From contig JAETNO010000001.1 of assembly GCA_021768245.1 (NCBI GenBank), positions 1-64,000 of the forward strand: 64,000 nucleotides of DNA, in the 5' to 3' direction. Each line of letters opens with the position of its first letter. The first letter of the stretch is position 1. The DNA is from Bacteroidaceae bacterium (GTDB lineage: Bacteria > Bacteroidota > Bacteroidia > Bacteroidales > Muribaculaceae). Made by a program: the position numbers and the translations under genes. Positions 7,423 through 17,590 of the stretch are shown here, one piece after another. The notes under the pieces are model-generated. The model saw only the letters and a program-made list of their open reading frames with translations. It was not told the DNA's origin and did no database searches.

Positions 7423-9513
7423 ATGACAACGACAATCTTAAAAAAATTCCTGGCGGCCGCGTCTATAATTCTTATTCCCGCCATTGCAGTCTCTCAGGAA
7501 ACAGCCGACACCATCCCGGTCCATGAACTCAATGAAGTCATAGTCCGGGCCCCGAAAGTCATACGCAAAGCCGACATGGACGTCTACTATCCCTCACAGA
7601 GTGCTGTTGAGAACTCCCGCAACGGGATGCAGCTCCTGACTCACCTGATGATACCATCGCTGACCGTGACAGACGCGCTCGGAACCATCAAAGCCGCAGG
7701 TCAGTCCGTGCAGCTCCGTATCAACGGACGCAAGGCCTCTGTCGACCAGGTGAAAGCCCTGCTCCCTGCTTCAGTCAAGCGCGTCGAATGGATTGACAAT
7801 CCCGGATTGCGTTACAACGGCGCAAGCTATGTCCTGAACTTTATCGTTGCAAACCCCACACTCGGTGGGTCCCTTCATGCCGAGGGGCGTCAGGCCCTGA
7901 ACACCCCGTGGGGCGACTACTTCGTTGACAGCAAATTCAACACCGGCCTATCGCAATTTGAAGTCGGCGGCATGTTCAAACTGACCAACAAGTTTAAATC
8001 CCACAGGGACTATAAGGAGACATTCAGATACCCCTCCGGAAATTCACTGACCAGGACAGAGTCGCCACTCTCAGGCCATGCAGACAATACTTTCGGACGA
8101 CTATGGAGTTCATACAACTACATAAAACCGGATACCACCACATTCTATCTCGAGGCAAGCGTCGACCCTACATTCTCGGATGACCGTATGTCAAAAGGTC
8201 TTTTGTCGCTAAGTGATGGCGGAGAAGAAATAGTCCTCACCGAATCGAATGGCAACAAAGGCGTGACGCCCAAACTATCGGCCTATCTCGAGCATCATCT
8301 TGCCAACCGTCAGACAATCGTCGTAGACCTGAACGGTTCATTCTACATCGGCAAGTCATATTCAGACTATATCGAACAGAAGCCGGGGCTCTCGGTAGAC
8401 CTGACGGATATACACACCATGATTAAAGACCGGAACCAAGCCTATGCATTGGAGACAAACTATATCAAGAGATGGGACAATTCTCGCTTGACGGCAGGAG
8501 CATCCTATACAGCCAATCGCAACCGCTCCGTTTACGAAAATCTTGGAGGCAAAATCTTTCATCAGCGGCAGGATAAAGCCTACATCTTCGCCGAATATTT
8601 CCAAAGAATTGACAAAGTGACGCTTACAGCCGGTCTCGGAACTCAATACACCCACTATCTGTTCAAAGAGTCCAATCAGGGCAATCATTCATGGAATCTT
8701 CGCCCACAGGCCACCATATCCTATCGGCTGAATCAGCTACATCGCTTCCGTTTGAGTTTTCAATCCTGGCAGTCAGCGCCTTCCCTTGCCGAGTCAAATG
8801 TCGCTCCACAACAGATTGACGGCTTCCAATGGCGCATCGGAAATCCCGATTTGAAAACCTCGAACTCATATATGATGAGTTTCAGATATGATTTCAATTT
8901 CCCACGAATCGCAGGAACATTCGGACTCCGTGCTTTCAACAGTCCCAACGCTATTACTCCATATCTTTATTGGAAAGACGACAAGCTGATTACATCCTAC
9001 GAAAACAGCCGTGGGTTGCAAAATCTTACATTTTTCCTGTCTCCTCAAATAGAAGTCATTCCGGATTGGATTATGGCGAGCGGACACATACAATACCGTG
9101 TGGAACGCATGAGAGGACGCGATTACAGGTTATATAACCACAATTGGAGCGGGAATCTGAATGTAATGCTTTCTCACTGGGGCTTTGAACTCGCAGGGCA
9201 ATATGTCCGCGCCCAACACGATCTTTGGGGAGAGAAAATAAGCTGGGGAGAAAATCTCTCAATCGTGCAGCTCTCATATAACTGGAAAAACTGGCAGTTC
9301 GGAGCCGGGGTAATAATGCCATTCGGCAAATATGACCAAGGCTCAAAGATGTTGAACCATTGGAATACAAATGAAAAACATATGCGCCTTGACATGCGTA
9401 TGCCCTACATAAGTCTCAGCTATGACCTCCGGTGGGGACGTCAGAAACGCGGCGCGAACAAACTGATTAGCTCCGATGCCAATGCTGACCGCTCTACAGC
9501 CGGCGGACGATAA
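7423..9513 (+). CDS. Outer-membrane beta-barrel protein, TonB-receptor-like
   Basis: About 696 residues from this start, with a signal peptide (ILKKFLAAASIILIPAIAVSQ). A plug-like region follows (NEVIVRAPKVIRKADMDVYY... SVQLRINGRKASVDQVKALLPASVKRVEWIDNPGLRYNG), then a long run of alternating aromatic strands as in outer-membrane barrels. It lacks the carboxypeptidase-like N-terminal domain of SusC proteins and no SusD gene is adjacent. It fits the OMP_b-brl_3-type family of Bacteroidota; cargo unknown. An upstream ATG at 7396 in the same frame would give 705 residues. I prefer 7423 because the -7 element at 7384-7391 places the transcript start at about 7396. Confidence 0.85.
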   Translation: MTTTILKKFLAAASIILIPAIAVSQETADTIPVHELNEVIVRAPKVIRKADMDVYYPSQSAVENSRNGMQLLTHLMIPSLTVTDALGTIKAAGQSVQLRINGRKASVDQVKALLPASVKRVEWIDNPGLRYNGASYVLNFIVANPTLGGSLHAEGRQALNTPWGDYFVDSKFNTGLSQFEVGGMFKLTNKFKSHRDYKETFRYPSGNSLTRTESPLSGHADNTFGRLWSSYNYIKPDTTTFYLEASVDPTFSDDRMSKGLLSLSDGGEEIVLTESNGNKGVTPKLSAYLEHHLANRQTIVVDLNGSFYIGKSYSDYIEQKPGLSVDLTDIHTMIKDRNQAYALETNYIKRWDNSRLTAGASYTANRNRSVYENLGGKIFHQRQDKAYIFAEYFQRIDKVTLTAGLGTQYTHYLFKESNQGNHSWNLRPQATISYRLNQLHRFRLSFQSWQSAPSLAESNVAPQQIDGFQWRIGNPDLKTSNSYMMSFRYDFNFPRIAGTFGLRAFNSPNAITPYLYWKDDKLITSYENSRGLQNLTFFLSPQIEVIPDWIMASGHIQYRVERMRGRDYRLYNHNWSGNLNVMLSHWGFELAGQYVRAQHDLWGEKISWGENLSIVQLSYNWKNWQFGAGVIMPFGKYDQGSKMLNHWNTNEKHMRLDMRMPYISLSYDLRWGRQKRGANKLISSDANADRSTAGGR

Positions 9514-9595
9514 ACACCTATGCTGAATTTTTCCGGGATAGAACAAAAAAAGCTATCTTTGTTCACATCATAGGAAAGATATAGCAATAACAACA

Positions 9596-10033
9596 ATGAG
9601 TATATTCAAAAAAATTGAGCGAAGTCGTGATTATGACTCTCTTACAAAGGTCTGGCTTGAATCGGTCAAGGCCACACATGATTTCCTTTCTGAAAACGAT
9701 ATCGAATTCTATCATAGAAAAATCGCCTCTGACTACATGCCAAATGTGGAAATCTACACAATCAAGAACTGCAATGACGACCCCTGTGCATTTATCGGGC
9801 TGAGCCATGATAATATAGAAATGCTATTTGTCCATCCGGCAGAAATGTCCAAGGGCTATGGCTCGACACTTCTGAGATTTGCCATAGAGGAAAAAGGAAT
9901 CAGGAAAACGGATGTCAACGAACAAAACAACCAAGCGAGGGAATTCTATCATAAACACGGATTTAAAATCACTGGCCGCAGCCTGACCGACGGAGAAGGG
10001 AAACCTTATCCTATATTGCATTTGGAATTATGA
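9596..10033 (+). CDS. GNAT family N-acetyltransferase
   Basis: A 145-residue GNAT protein. The strand-loop-helix motif A for acetyl-CoA is visible as IEMLFVHPAEMSKGYGSTLLRFA (the SKGYGS part matches the Q/RxxGxG/A loop). The last part, DVNEQNNQAREFYHKHGF, is the usual C-terminal helix and strand. Substrate unknown. A TATCTTTG element at 9554-9561 is a plausible promoter. The stop overlaps the next start by 4 bp (ATGA at 10030), so this is the first gene of a coupled trio with the YdeI-like and beta-lactamase genes. Confidence 0.9.
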   Translation: MSIFKKIERSRDYDSLTKVWLESVKATHDFLSENDIEFYHRKIASDYMPNVEIYTIKNCNDDPCAFIGLSHDNIEMLFVHPAEMSKGYGSTLLRFAIEEKGIRKTDVNEQNNQAREFYHKHGFKITGRSLTDGEGKPYPILHLEL

Positions 10034-10599
10034 CCCCGAACAATATACTTAATATCACCACCCGCCATGATTTCCGCAGATGGCTTGAAAAGAACCATAC
10101 ATCTGAAAAAGAATGTTGGATAGAGGTCAAGAGGGGCAAAAGTCAGCCTGAGGACATTCTCTGGTATCTCGATGCCGTAGAGGAAGCCTTATGTTTCGGA
10201 TGGATTGATTCAACGGTCAAAAGAGTCGGCGGCGTGACCTTGCAGCGCTTCGGCCCCAGGACTCCGAAAGGACGATGGACAGAGCTCAACAAGGAACGGT
10301 GCCGGCGTCTTGAAGCCCTCGGTCTCATGACAGCACGCGGACGCGCGGCCTGCCCCGACCTTGACGCTGAATTCGAAATCATCCCAGAAATCATAGCCGA
10401 ATTCCAACGCTATCCAACAGCATGGGCTAATTTCCAAGCTTTCCCTGCGCTCTACAAGCGTGTGCGCATCGACAACATCCAGCGCAACAAAGCCTCCGGT
10501 GAGATATTCGACAGCCGGCTGAAAAAACTTATAGAAGCCAGCGAGAGAGGCGAAATGATTGGAGACTGGAACGACTATGGCCGTCTCCTGAATTACTAA
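10030..10599 (+). CDS. YdeI/OmpD-associated family protein
   Basis: A 189-residue soluble protein that matches the YdeI/OmpD-associated family by its N-terminal block (WLEKNHTSEKECWIEVKRGK, ALCFGWIDSTVKRVGG, RFGPRTPKGRWTELN) and the C-terminal helical segment IDNIQRNKASGEIFDSRLKK. Members have been linked to resistance against cationic peptides and bacteriocins in some bacteria, but the biochemical activity is not settled. It overlaps the GNAT gene by 4 bp, and its TAA shares one base with the first possible start of the beta-lactamase gene, so the three are probably co-translated. Confidence 0.85.
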   Translation: MTPNNILNITTRHDFRRWLEKNHTSEKECWIEVKRGKSQPEDILWYLDAVEEALCFGWIDSTVKRVGGVTLQRFGPRTPKGRWTELNKERCRRLEALGLMTARGRAACPDLDAEFEIIPEIIAEFQRYPTAWANFQAFPALYKRVRIDNIQRNKASGEIFDSRLKKLIEASERGEMIGDWNDYGRLLNY

Positions 10600-10610
10600 T
10601 GCAACCGATT

Positions 10611-11552
10611 ATGCCACGAATATTTATAATCTCAATCCTCATCACCTTTGCATGCGTAAATTTGATTTCATGCAAAGGCAAAGGGACAGTAACGTCAAAA
10701 ACTCTCAGCACAGAAGATAAAACAGCACTCGAGAATAGAATCAAGGAAATAATCAAAGGCAGACCGGGGAAGTTTGGAATAGCCGTCATATATAACGATA
10801 CAGACACCCTGACTGTAAATGACACATCCGATTATCCCCTGATGAGTATGTTCAAACTCCATGAAGCACTTGCCGTGTGCCATACACTTGACAGACTGAA
10901 TATCAGTCTGGACACAACCCTCAACATTAACCGAAAGGAACTGGACATGGACACCTGGAGCCCGATGCTTAGGGATTCCCTTTCTGAATCGTTCTCCATA
11001 TCGGTTGAAAAGTTACTGGATTACACCTTGGTCCATAGCGACAACAACACCAGTAACATCCTTTTCGATAGAATTGTCACACCACATGAAACCGACATCT
11101 ACATCCGCTCCATATCTCCTGAAGGCGACTTCAACATCTCATATACGGAAGCGGACATGAAAAAAGACATTCCCAAAAGCTATGCCAACAGAACCTCTCC
11201 CCTATCCTACGCATGCCTTGTCAACAAGATTTTCACCGACAGCATAGTCAGTGCCGACAAGCAGGACTTCATCAAGGAAGCCATGGCAAGATGCGCTACG
11301 GGTATGGAAAGGATTGCTGCGGGATTGCCTGACAGCGGGATAAGCTTCGCCCACCGTACCGGAACAGGATATACCACACCCGACGGAAAGATAACCGCGA
11401 TTAACGACGGCGGCTATGTCCGTCTGCCGGATGGAACAGGATATTCCATTGCAATATTCGTGAAAGACTTCGAAGGTAATCAGGAAATTGCTGAAAGAAC
11501 AATAAGTCTGATTTCAAAAACCGTATACGACAATCTTTCCTCATCACGGTAA
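10611..11552 (+). CDS. Class A beta-lactamase, CfxA/CblA-like (subclass A2), lipoprotein
   Basis: About 313 residues. The lipoprotein signal ends LISC. Class A motifs in order: SMFK (SxxK, nucleophilic Ser), SDN in LVHSDNNTSNILFD, a candidate omega-loop Glu in SYTEADMKKD followed by NRTSPL, and RTG in FAHRTGTGY where most relatives have KTG. The tail GYVRLPDGTGYSIAIFVKDFEG is characteristic of the Bacteroidales CfxA/CblA/CepA group. It should hydrolyse beta-lactams in the periplasm; the spectrum cannot be read from sequence. An ATG at 10599 is an alternative start that overlaps the previous stop. No insertion sequence flanks it. Confidence 0.88.
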   Translation: MPRIFIISILITFACVNLISCKGKGTVTSKTLSTEDKTALENRIKEIIKGRPGKFGIAVIYNDTDTLTVNDTSDYPLMSMFKLHEALAVCHTLDRLNISLDTTLNINRKELDMDTWSPMLRDSLSESFSISVEKLLDYTLVHSDNNTSNILFDRIVTPHETDIYIRSISPEGDFNISYTEADMKKDIPKSYANRTSPLSYACLVNKIFTDSIVSADKQDFIKEAMARCATGMERIAAGLPDSGISFAHRTGTGYTTPDGKITAINDGGYVRLPDGTGYSIAIFVKDFEGNQEIAERTISLISKTVYDNLSSSR

Positions 11553-11617
11553 ACCCCTGCAAATTCCTCGCTATTTATAGCAATTTGACACTCATTTTTA
11601 ATTTTTATCATAAAAAC

Positions 11618-11648
11618 ATTGTAGTTCTATTAAAATTCCTTATTTTTG
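11618..11648 (+). promoter_or_regulatory. Promoter of the first susC locus
   Basis: ATTG at 11618-11621 (one base from TTTG) and TATTTTTG at 11641-11648 are separated by 19 bp, matching the Bacteroides promoter layout. It lies 36 bp upstream of the SusC start. Confidence 0.55.
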
Positions 11649-11684
11649 CAGCATATTCCTTAACAAATTGTCACATTATCTTAA

Positions 11685-14600
11685 ATGAGGAAAATTATGC
11701 TACTCCTTGCATTGCTGGTGATAACAAGCAATGCATACGCGCAACTTAATTCGGCAAGCGGACGGGTCTTCGACAAGGAAGACGGACAGCCGATTATAGG
11801 CGCGACCGTAAGAGTCGACGGGACCAATACCGCAGTCGCGACCGACGAACAGGGAACCTTTTCTCTTTCAGGGCTCAAAAGCGACGCCCAAATCACAGTT
11901 TCCTACATCGGCTACCTCTCCCAGACATTGCCGGCTAAGACAGGGATGAAAATCTATCTCGAACCGAAGGCTGAATTGATGGATGAAGTCATAGTGGTGG
12001 CTTTCGGAAAGCAGAAACGCGAATCTTTCACCGGATCCGCGAGTGTGGTTTCGGCAGCGGAAATCACCCGACAACAGGTCTCGAACCCGCTTGACGCTCT
12101 CAACGGGCGCGTAACCGGTCTAAACATGACCGAGACCAACTCTTTCTCGAGCGACCCCAAAATCTCAATCCGAGGCTACAGCTCAATCAATGCCAGCAAC
12201 GAGCCGTTAATAGTCCTCGACGGACTCCCCTACAACGGATATCTTCACGACATCAACCCGGCCGACATCCAAAGCATGACAGTGCTTAAAGATGCTGCCT
12301 CCAATGCCCTCTACGGTGCACGAGGCGCCAACGGTGTCATCCTCATCACCACAAAAGATGCCCAACGCGGCCAGACTAAAGTGACAGTCGATGCAAAATG
12401 GGGAGTGAACCACGATGCACGTGTGGAATACGACTACATCGACAATCCGGGCGAATATTACGAAGCCCACTATCTCGCGATGAGAAACTATTACCAGTAC
12501 AGCCAGGGCTATTCCCGCGACATGTCCCACATAAAAGCGAACCAGAACATAGCCTCTTCATCCGGTCAGGGGGGGGGTGGGTTATATGGTCTATACTGTA
12601 CCTGAGAATCAGTTTCTTATCGGCAACAACGGACGTCTGAATCCGGCGGCCGTACTGGGCAACCGAGTAGCTTACGATAATAAATTCTACACCTTAATGC
12701 CGGATGACTGGACCGAAGCGGGGCTCCACGACGGTTTCAGACAGGAGTACAATATCAACATCAGCGGTGGAAATGAAAAATACACCATGATGGCGTCCAT
12801 GGGATATCTCAATGACGAGGGCATCGCAATAGGCAGTTCAATCGAGCGCTTTTCCGCCCGTATCAAAGCCAATTACCAGGCCTATAGCTTCCTCCGCATA
12901 GGTGCGAACGCAGGCTACACACATACCGACACGGATGCGGCTAACCTCGTTTTCGGAACCCGCTATTCAGTAGCGCCTATCTATCCTCTCTACATACGCG
13001 ACGGAAACGGCACTATACTCACCGATAGAAACGGACGCAGATATGACTACGGCGCAGGCGACAATGCCGGCCTCGCACGTCCGGTTGAAGTATCGGGCAA
13101 CTCCATTCAGGACGATATCCTCAATATCGACAACAATAACAGCAACGCCTTCAACATACAGGGCTTCGCCACGGTCGACTTCCTGAAACATTTCCATTTC
13201 ACGGCAAACGGCAGTGCATACATCACTGAGAACCGCATGAAATATGCCACCAACCCTTACTATGGCTTCTATCTCAGTACCGGTGGTTACACACAGGTAA
13301 GCCATTACCGTACAATGGACACGAACTTCCAGCAACTCCTCAACTTCAACTACGCCACCGGAAACCATTCAATCGACGCTCTTCTGGGCCATGAATACTC
13401 TCGTACCGAACAGACACGTGTCATAGCCTCCAGAAACAAAATTGCGAACTACGGACATAACACAGAAGTTTCCGGGGCAATCACAAATGCATCAATGAGT
13501 TCACGGCGCTCCCTTTACAATGTGGAAGGCTACTTCCTAAGGGCGCAGTATGACTACAGCAACCGCTATTTCGCTTCCGCGTCTTTCCGCCGCGACGGCT
13601 CTTCCCGCTTCCACCCTGACCACCGCTGGGGCAATTTCTGGTCACTCGGCGCCGCCTGGATTCTGTCAAAGGAGGAATGGTTCCCGAAAAATGACAAAAT
13701 CAACATGCTCAAAGCCAAAATAAGCTATGGCGAACAGGGCAACGACGGTATTGACAATTTCCTCTACACTGACCTTTATTCAATCAGAAACTCAAACGAT
13801 GAACCCGCCTTCGTATTTTCGAGCAAAGGTAACGAAGATATCACATGGGAAACGGTCGGAAGCCTAAACGCCGGCATCGAATTCGAACTGTTCAACAGCC
13901 GTATTCGGGGCGGACTTGAATTCTATACCCGCACTACCAGGGACATGCTTATGTATTTCAGTGCACCCTATGAGATTGGCTACAGCGGTTATTATGATAA
14001 TATCGGCGACATAAACAATAAGGGTCTCGAACTCGAGCTGTCATCCGACATCATCAAGACCCGCGACTTCAACTGGAATCTCTCGCTCAACCTCACATGG
14101 CAGAAAAATAAAGTCACCTATCTTCCCGAAGACAAAAAAGGTAAAATCGTTGACGGGCATCCGGGCTATGCAGATGCCAATCTGTTCTATACGGAAGGAC
14201 TTCCTGTATACACATGGTACATGAAACGCTATGCCGGAGTAAACGATAAAGGACAGGCTCTATACTACAGAAATTCCGACGAGGGACTCACGACTACAAC
14301 CCGCTATGACAGTGCCGATTATTTCCTATGTGGCTCACCGCTTCCCGACGTGTTCGGTGGCTTCACCACATCATTCAACATCTTCGGGGTCGACATCTCC
14401 GCCATGTTCAATTACTCTATCGGCGGAAAGAAATGGGATGCCGGTTATCAGTCGCTAATGACCGCTCCGAGAATAGGGTCTACCGGCTTCGGATTTCACC
14501 GCGACGTATTCAACGCATGGTCGGAAGAAAACCCTGACAGCAACATCCCGATGTGGAGACTCGGTGACGAATATGCAGGCTCACTCACAGACCGCTACCT

Positions 14601-14835
14601 CATTGACAGCAGCTATCTGACTTTCAGGAACCTGACAGTAGGTTATACTTTCCCCGAAAGCATAACCAATCGCCTTAAAATGGCTAAACTCCGAATTTTT
14701 GCAGTGTGTGAGAATGTAGCCTACTGGACCAAACGCAAAGGTTTCGACCCACGTCAAAGTGTGATGTACGGAGACTATGGTGTCGGATACTCCCCAATGC
14801 GTACCATTTCCGGAGGTCTTCAAGTCCAATTTTAA
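11685..14835 (+). pseudogene. SusC-like TonB-dependent receptor, out of frame at a G9 tract
   Basis: Two overlapping frames (11685-12605 and a second running to 14835) together encode one SusC-like receptor of about 1049 residues. The first holds the signal peptide, the carboxypeptidase-like domain (GRVFDKEDGQPIIGATVRVD), a TonB-box-like MDEVIVVAFG and the plug (IVLDGLPYNG... LYGARGANGVILITTK). The second holds the barrel and its end (GLQVQF). The frame is lost at nine G (12569-12577). Removing one G gives ..SGQGGVGYMVYTV.. and a full-length protein. As written, the first frame stops at 12605. This could be phase variation, a fixed mutation or a homopolymer sequencing error. SusD and two lipoproteins follow. 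Confidence 0.9.
12569..12577 (+). repeat. Homopolymeric G9 tract inside susC
   Basis: Nine consecutive G followed by TGGG, inside the coding part between plug and barrel. A change of one unit switches the gene between truncated (306 residues) and full length. Runs of this kind are classical slipped-strand sites. Confidence 0.85.
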
Positions 14836-14871
14836 GCATAAGAGCTTTTTTAACCCTTATTTGAATTCACT

Positions 14872-16611
14872 ATGAATAAATTATTCAGAAATATCATAAA
14901 CGCATCTCTGGCGGTAAGCTTTTTCATTCCTCTCACGGGCTGTCTTGAGGAAGCCTTCCCCGAAGATGATTCAGCGAGCAAAGAGCAGCTTGAAGGAGCT
15001 GACAAGAAAGGACTTTTCTCGGCAATACCGGCCTATATGTTGACCTGTTCCGATGATAACTACTGTGACGTAGGCTTCCCCGGTTTCGGAATCTGGCGTG
15101 ACACAATGACCCCGGACTTGCCAGTCAAATCCACCACTTATGATTACTTTACGGACTACGCCACACTGAGCTATATAGGCGACTGGTCAATTCAAACCAT
15201 GTTTTGGAGACGATACTACTACATGATTCAGAAGACAAGCACCGTACTCAGTGTCTCTGACCGGAATCCGGATGGCGAAGACGCCTACTATGTAGGCAAT
15301 GCCCTGGGATTCAGAGCCTGGGCCTACATGGATCTCGGAAGACTATATGAATTCAGACCCACGGGTGTGCCCGAACTTGACGAAATCGCCGAATCAAGAG
15401 GTCTCTACGGACTGACAGTGCCTATCGTAACCGAAAACACTACTGACGCTGAATCGCGCAGGCTTGTCCGCGTACCCTTCTATGAACTGAACCGTTTCAT
15501 CATGAACGACCTTAATGAAGCCGAACGATGCCTCGAGAACCATCGCACAGCACCGTCTAAAGACCAGATGGGATTGGGCGTAATCTACGGACTGAAAGCT
15601 CGGATGTGGCTTGAACTGGGTTCGCGCTTCGACCGTCATGCCGAAGACCTTCAGCAACAGCTATCCTACGAAAATGACCCTGAAGCGGAGAAGTACGACA
15701 AACTTGCCATCGCCAATGCCGCCGACTGCTACAGAAATGCGGCTGAATATGCACGCAAGGCATATTCAATGGGCTATTCTCCGTTAACCCGCTCACAATG
15801 GTACGACCCGGTCAACGGATTCAACACCCCAAACAATTCTTGGATGTGGTGCACGATAATAAGCTCTGACAACAAGCTTGCGACTACATACGTATGGCAG
15901 TCATTCGTATCCTTCATGTCACCGGAGGCCACCTATGGAGTCAGTTCACTCGATTTCGGCAGTTACCACATGATTGATGCCCGTCTTTTCTCCGGCATTG
16001 ACGCCTGCGACTGGCGACGTGACACGTGGATTGACCCTGATGAAGCAGGCTCGCTCAGCGCATATGATTCAAAATACAGCAAGACCACCTCATACCCTTA
16101 CAACACCTGGAAGAAATTTGAAGCTTATGCAGGATTTAAATTCCATCCGGCCGGTGGTGACGGTTCCACCTCAACAAACGGAAATGCAGTGAGCATACCC
16201 TTTATGAGAGTGGAAGAGATGTATCTTATCGAAGCAGAGGCAGTGGCCCGAACCCAAGGAGCAGCCGCAGGAAAGGCCCTGCTTGAAAATTTCATGAACT
16301 CCTACAGAACAGACGGCACCTACTCTTTCGCGTCAACCCAGCTTGACGATGTCATTGACGAGATATTCAAGCAGAAGCGTATTGAATTCTGGGGCGAAGG
16401 TGTGGTCGCATGGGATTTCCGCCGTCTTGAGAAAGCCGTGATAAAAGGCTATCCCGGGACTAACCATCCGGAGACATTCCGCTATAATTCTTATGAGGGA
16501 TATGTGGCCCCCTGGACAAATATCTATATACCTGACAGAGTCCAGAACCTCAACAGCAATATCAAGCTGAATCCCGACCCATCCGGTTGCCTGCCACTTT
16601 GGAAAGAATAA
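14872..16611 (+). CDS. RagB/SusD family nutrient-binding lipoprotein
   Basis: A 579-residue lipoprotein (signal ending LTGC, then acidic residues that fit surface export). It has SusD-like landmarks: a helical N-terminal half (NALGFRAWAYMDLGRLYEF), a middle TPR-like region, and a C-terminal segment FMRVEEMYLIEAEAVARTQG followed by IDEIFKQKRIEFWGEGVVAWDFRRLEK. SusD proteins sit on the cell surface and hand glycans to the partner SusC pore. It starts 36 bp after the SusC stop. No glycoside hydrolase lies nearby, so the substrate is unknown. Confidence 0.93.
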   Translation: MNKLFRNIINASLAVSFFIPLTGCLEEAFPEDDSASKEQLEGADKKGLFSAIPAYMLTCSDDNYCDVGFPGFGIWRDTMTPDLPVKSTTYDYFTDYATLSYIGDWSIQTMFWRRYYYMIQKTSTVLSVSDRNPDGEDAYYVGNALGFRAWAYMDLGRLYEFRPTGVPELDEIAESRGLYGLTVPIVTENTTDAESRRLVRVPFYELNRFIMNDLNEAERCLENHRTAPSKDQMGLGVIYGLKARMWLELGSRFDRHAEDLQQQLSYENDPEAEKYDKLAIANAADCYRNAAEYARKAYSMGYSPLTRSQWYDPVNGFNTPNNSWMWCTIISSDNKLATTYVWQSFVSFMSPEATYGVSSLDFGSYHMIDARLFSGIDACDWRRDTWIDPDEAGSLSAYDSKYSKTTSYPYNTWKKFEAYAGFKFHPAGGDGSTSTNGNAVSIPFMRVEEMYLIEAEAVARTQGAAAGKALLENFMNSYRTDGTYSFASTQLDDVIDEIFKQKRIEFWGEGVVAWDFRRLEKAVIKGYPGTNHPETFRYNSYEGYVAPWTNIYIPDRVQNLNSNIKLNPDPSGCLPLWKE

Positions 16612-16641
16612 CAGATTGCCTTAATAGCATTTACATCTATA

Positions 16642-17556
16642 ATGACTATGAAACTTATAAAATCATTTACAATATACGCGCTCGCCATGACAGCGGTAAC
16701 GTTTGCCGCGACATCTTGCTCCGACGACGAATGGACTCCGGGGCCCGCTGCTGACCCTGACAGCGCGGGGATATATTTCCCGGCACAAGCGGCTTATTCC
16801 TATACGATATCAGCCGACGACAGCCGTATCATACCAATCACTGTCAACCGCCTGAACCCAGAAAAAGCCGTCTCCGTCCCGGTGGTGGCCACAGTGACAG
16901 GCAGCGGCATCGAACTTCCTCAGACAATCGAGTTCGCGGCCGGTGAAAGGAGTGCAATACTCGACATTGATTGCAGCGGAATGGAGACAAAAACATCCGG
17001 GTCAGTTTCAATAAGCTTCCCCGATGGATATGCAAGCTCCTACGGAGCCGGGACAGAATCCATTTCGGTGGACATAACGGTGACCGGAGGCTGGATGATG
17101 TTGGCCGAAGATATCGACGTCTCGTTCGATGCCAAGTATTCTTCTATAAAAGGCAATCTTTTGATGCTTGAAGGTACCAAGACTTTCCGACTGGCCAACT
17201 TCCTTAACTCAGGACTGAACCTCGATTTCAACGTTTCTTCCGAAACATCGTCAAAGGCAGAACTGATTCCGTTGACCAACAGCATAAGCTATGTCGATGT
17301 CTACCCTGAGTATGACGACGAGTATGACACATGGATTCTCTATGACCGTGCCAACTCGACCTTCCCGCAATGGAGTCCCGACGGAAGCGAACTGCAAATC
17401 ACCGAAGCCCAGGTGCTCAACACCGGCTACACTTATTTCGGAATAAATGCGGGCTACAGGACATTCACACTCTGGGCAAGTTTCTCGGACGGCACATCGT
17501 CATACCTCTATGTCGATATGAATTTCACCCCTCTTTTCAATCCGTTTGAAAACTGA
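16642..17556 (+). CDS. Surface lipoprotein with Ig/Calx-beta-like domain
   Basis: A 304-residue lipoprotein: signal peptide ending ATSC, then DDEW, an acidic stretch like a surface-export signal. The first part (about residues 40-150) is all-beta with the pattern SAGIYFPAQAAYSYTISADD and SVSISFPDGYAS, like the Calx-beta or DUF1735-type domains common in SusE/SusF-position lipoproteins. The rest is Tyr- and Asp-rich beta sequence. It follows SusD by 30 bp and is likely a glycan-binding accessory. A second ATG two codons later (16648) is an equally good start. Confidence 0.75.
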   Translation: MTMKLIKSFTIYALAMTAVTFAATSCSDDEWTPGPAADPDSAGIYFPAQAAYSYTISADDSRIIPITVNRLNPEKAVSVPVVATVTGSGIELPQTIEFAAGERSAILDIDCSGMETKTSGSVSISFPDGYASSYGAGTESISVDITVTGGWMMLAEDIDVSFDAKYSSIKGNLLMLEGTKTFRLANFLNSGLNLDFNVSSETSSKAELIPLTNSISYVDVYPEYDDEYDTWILYDRANSTFPQWSPDGSELQITEAQVLNTGYTYFGINAGYRTFTLWASFSDGTSSYLYVDMNFTPLFNPFEN

Positions 17557-17590
17557 GAATTTCTGAAACCACCATACAAAGAATCAAACA

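Noticed and set aside
12569..12605. Possibility that the second SusC frame is a separate gene starting at GTG 12577
   Set aside because: The protein sequence is continuous across the G tract when one G is removed, and the second frame has no signal peptide, so a single interrupted receptor is more likely.
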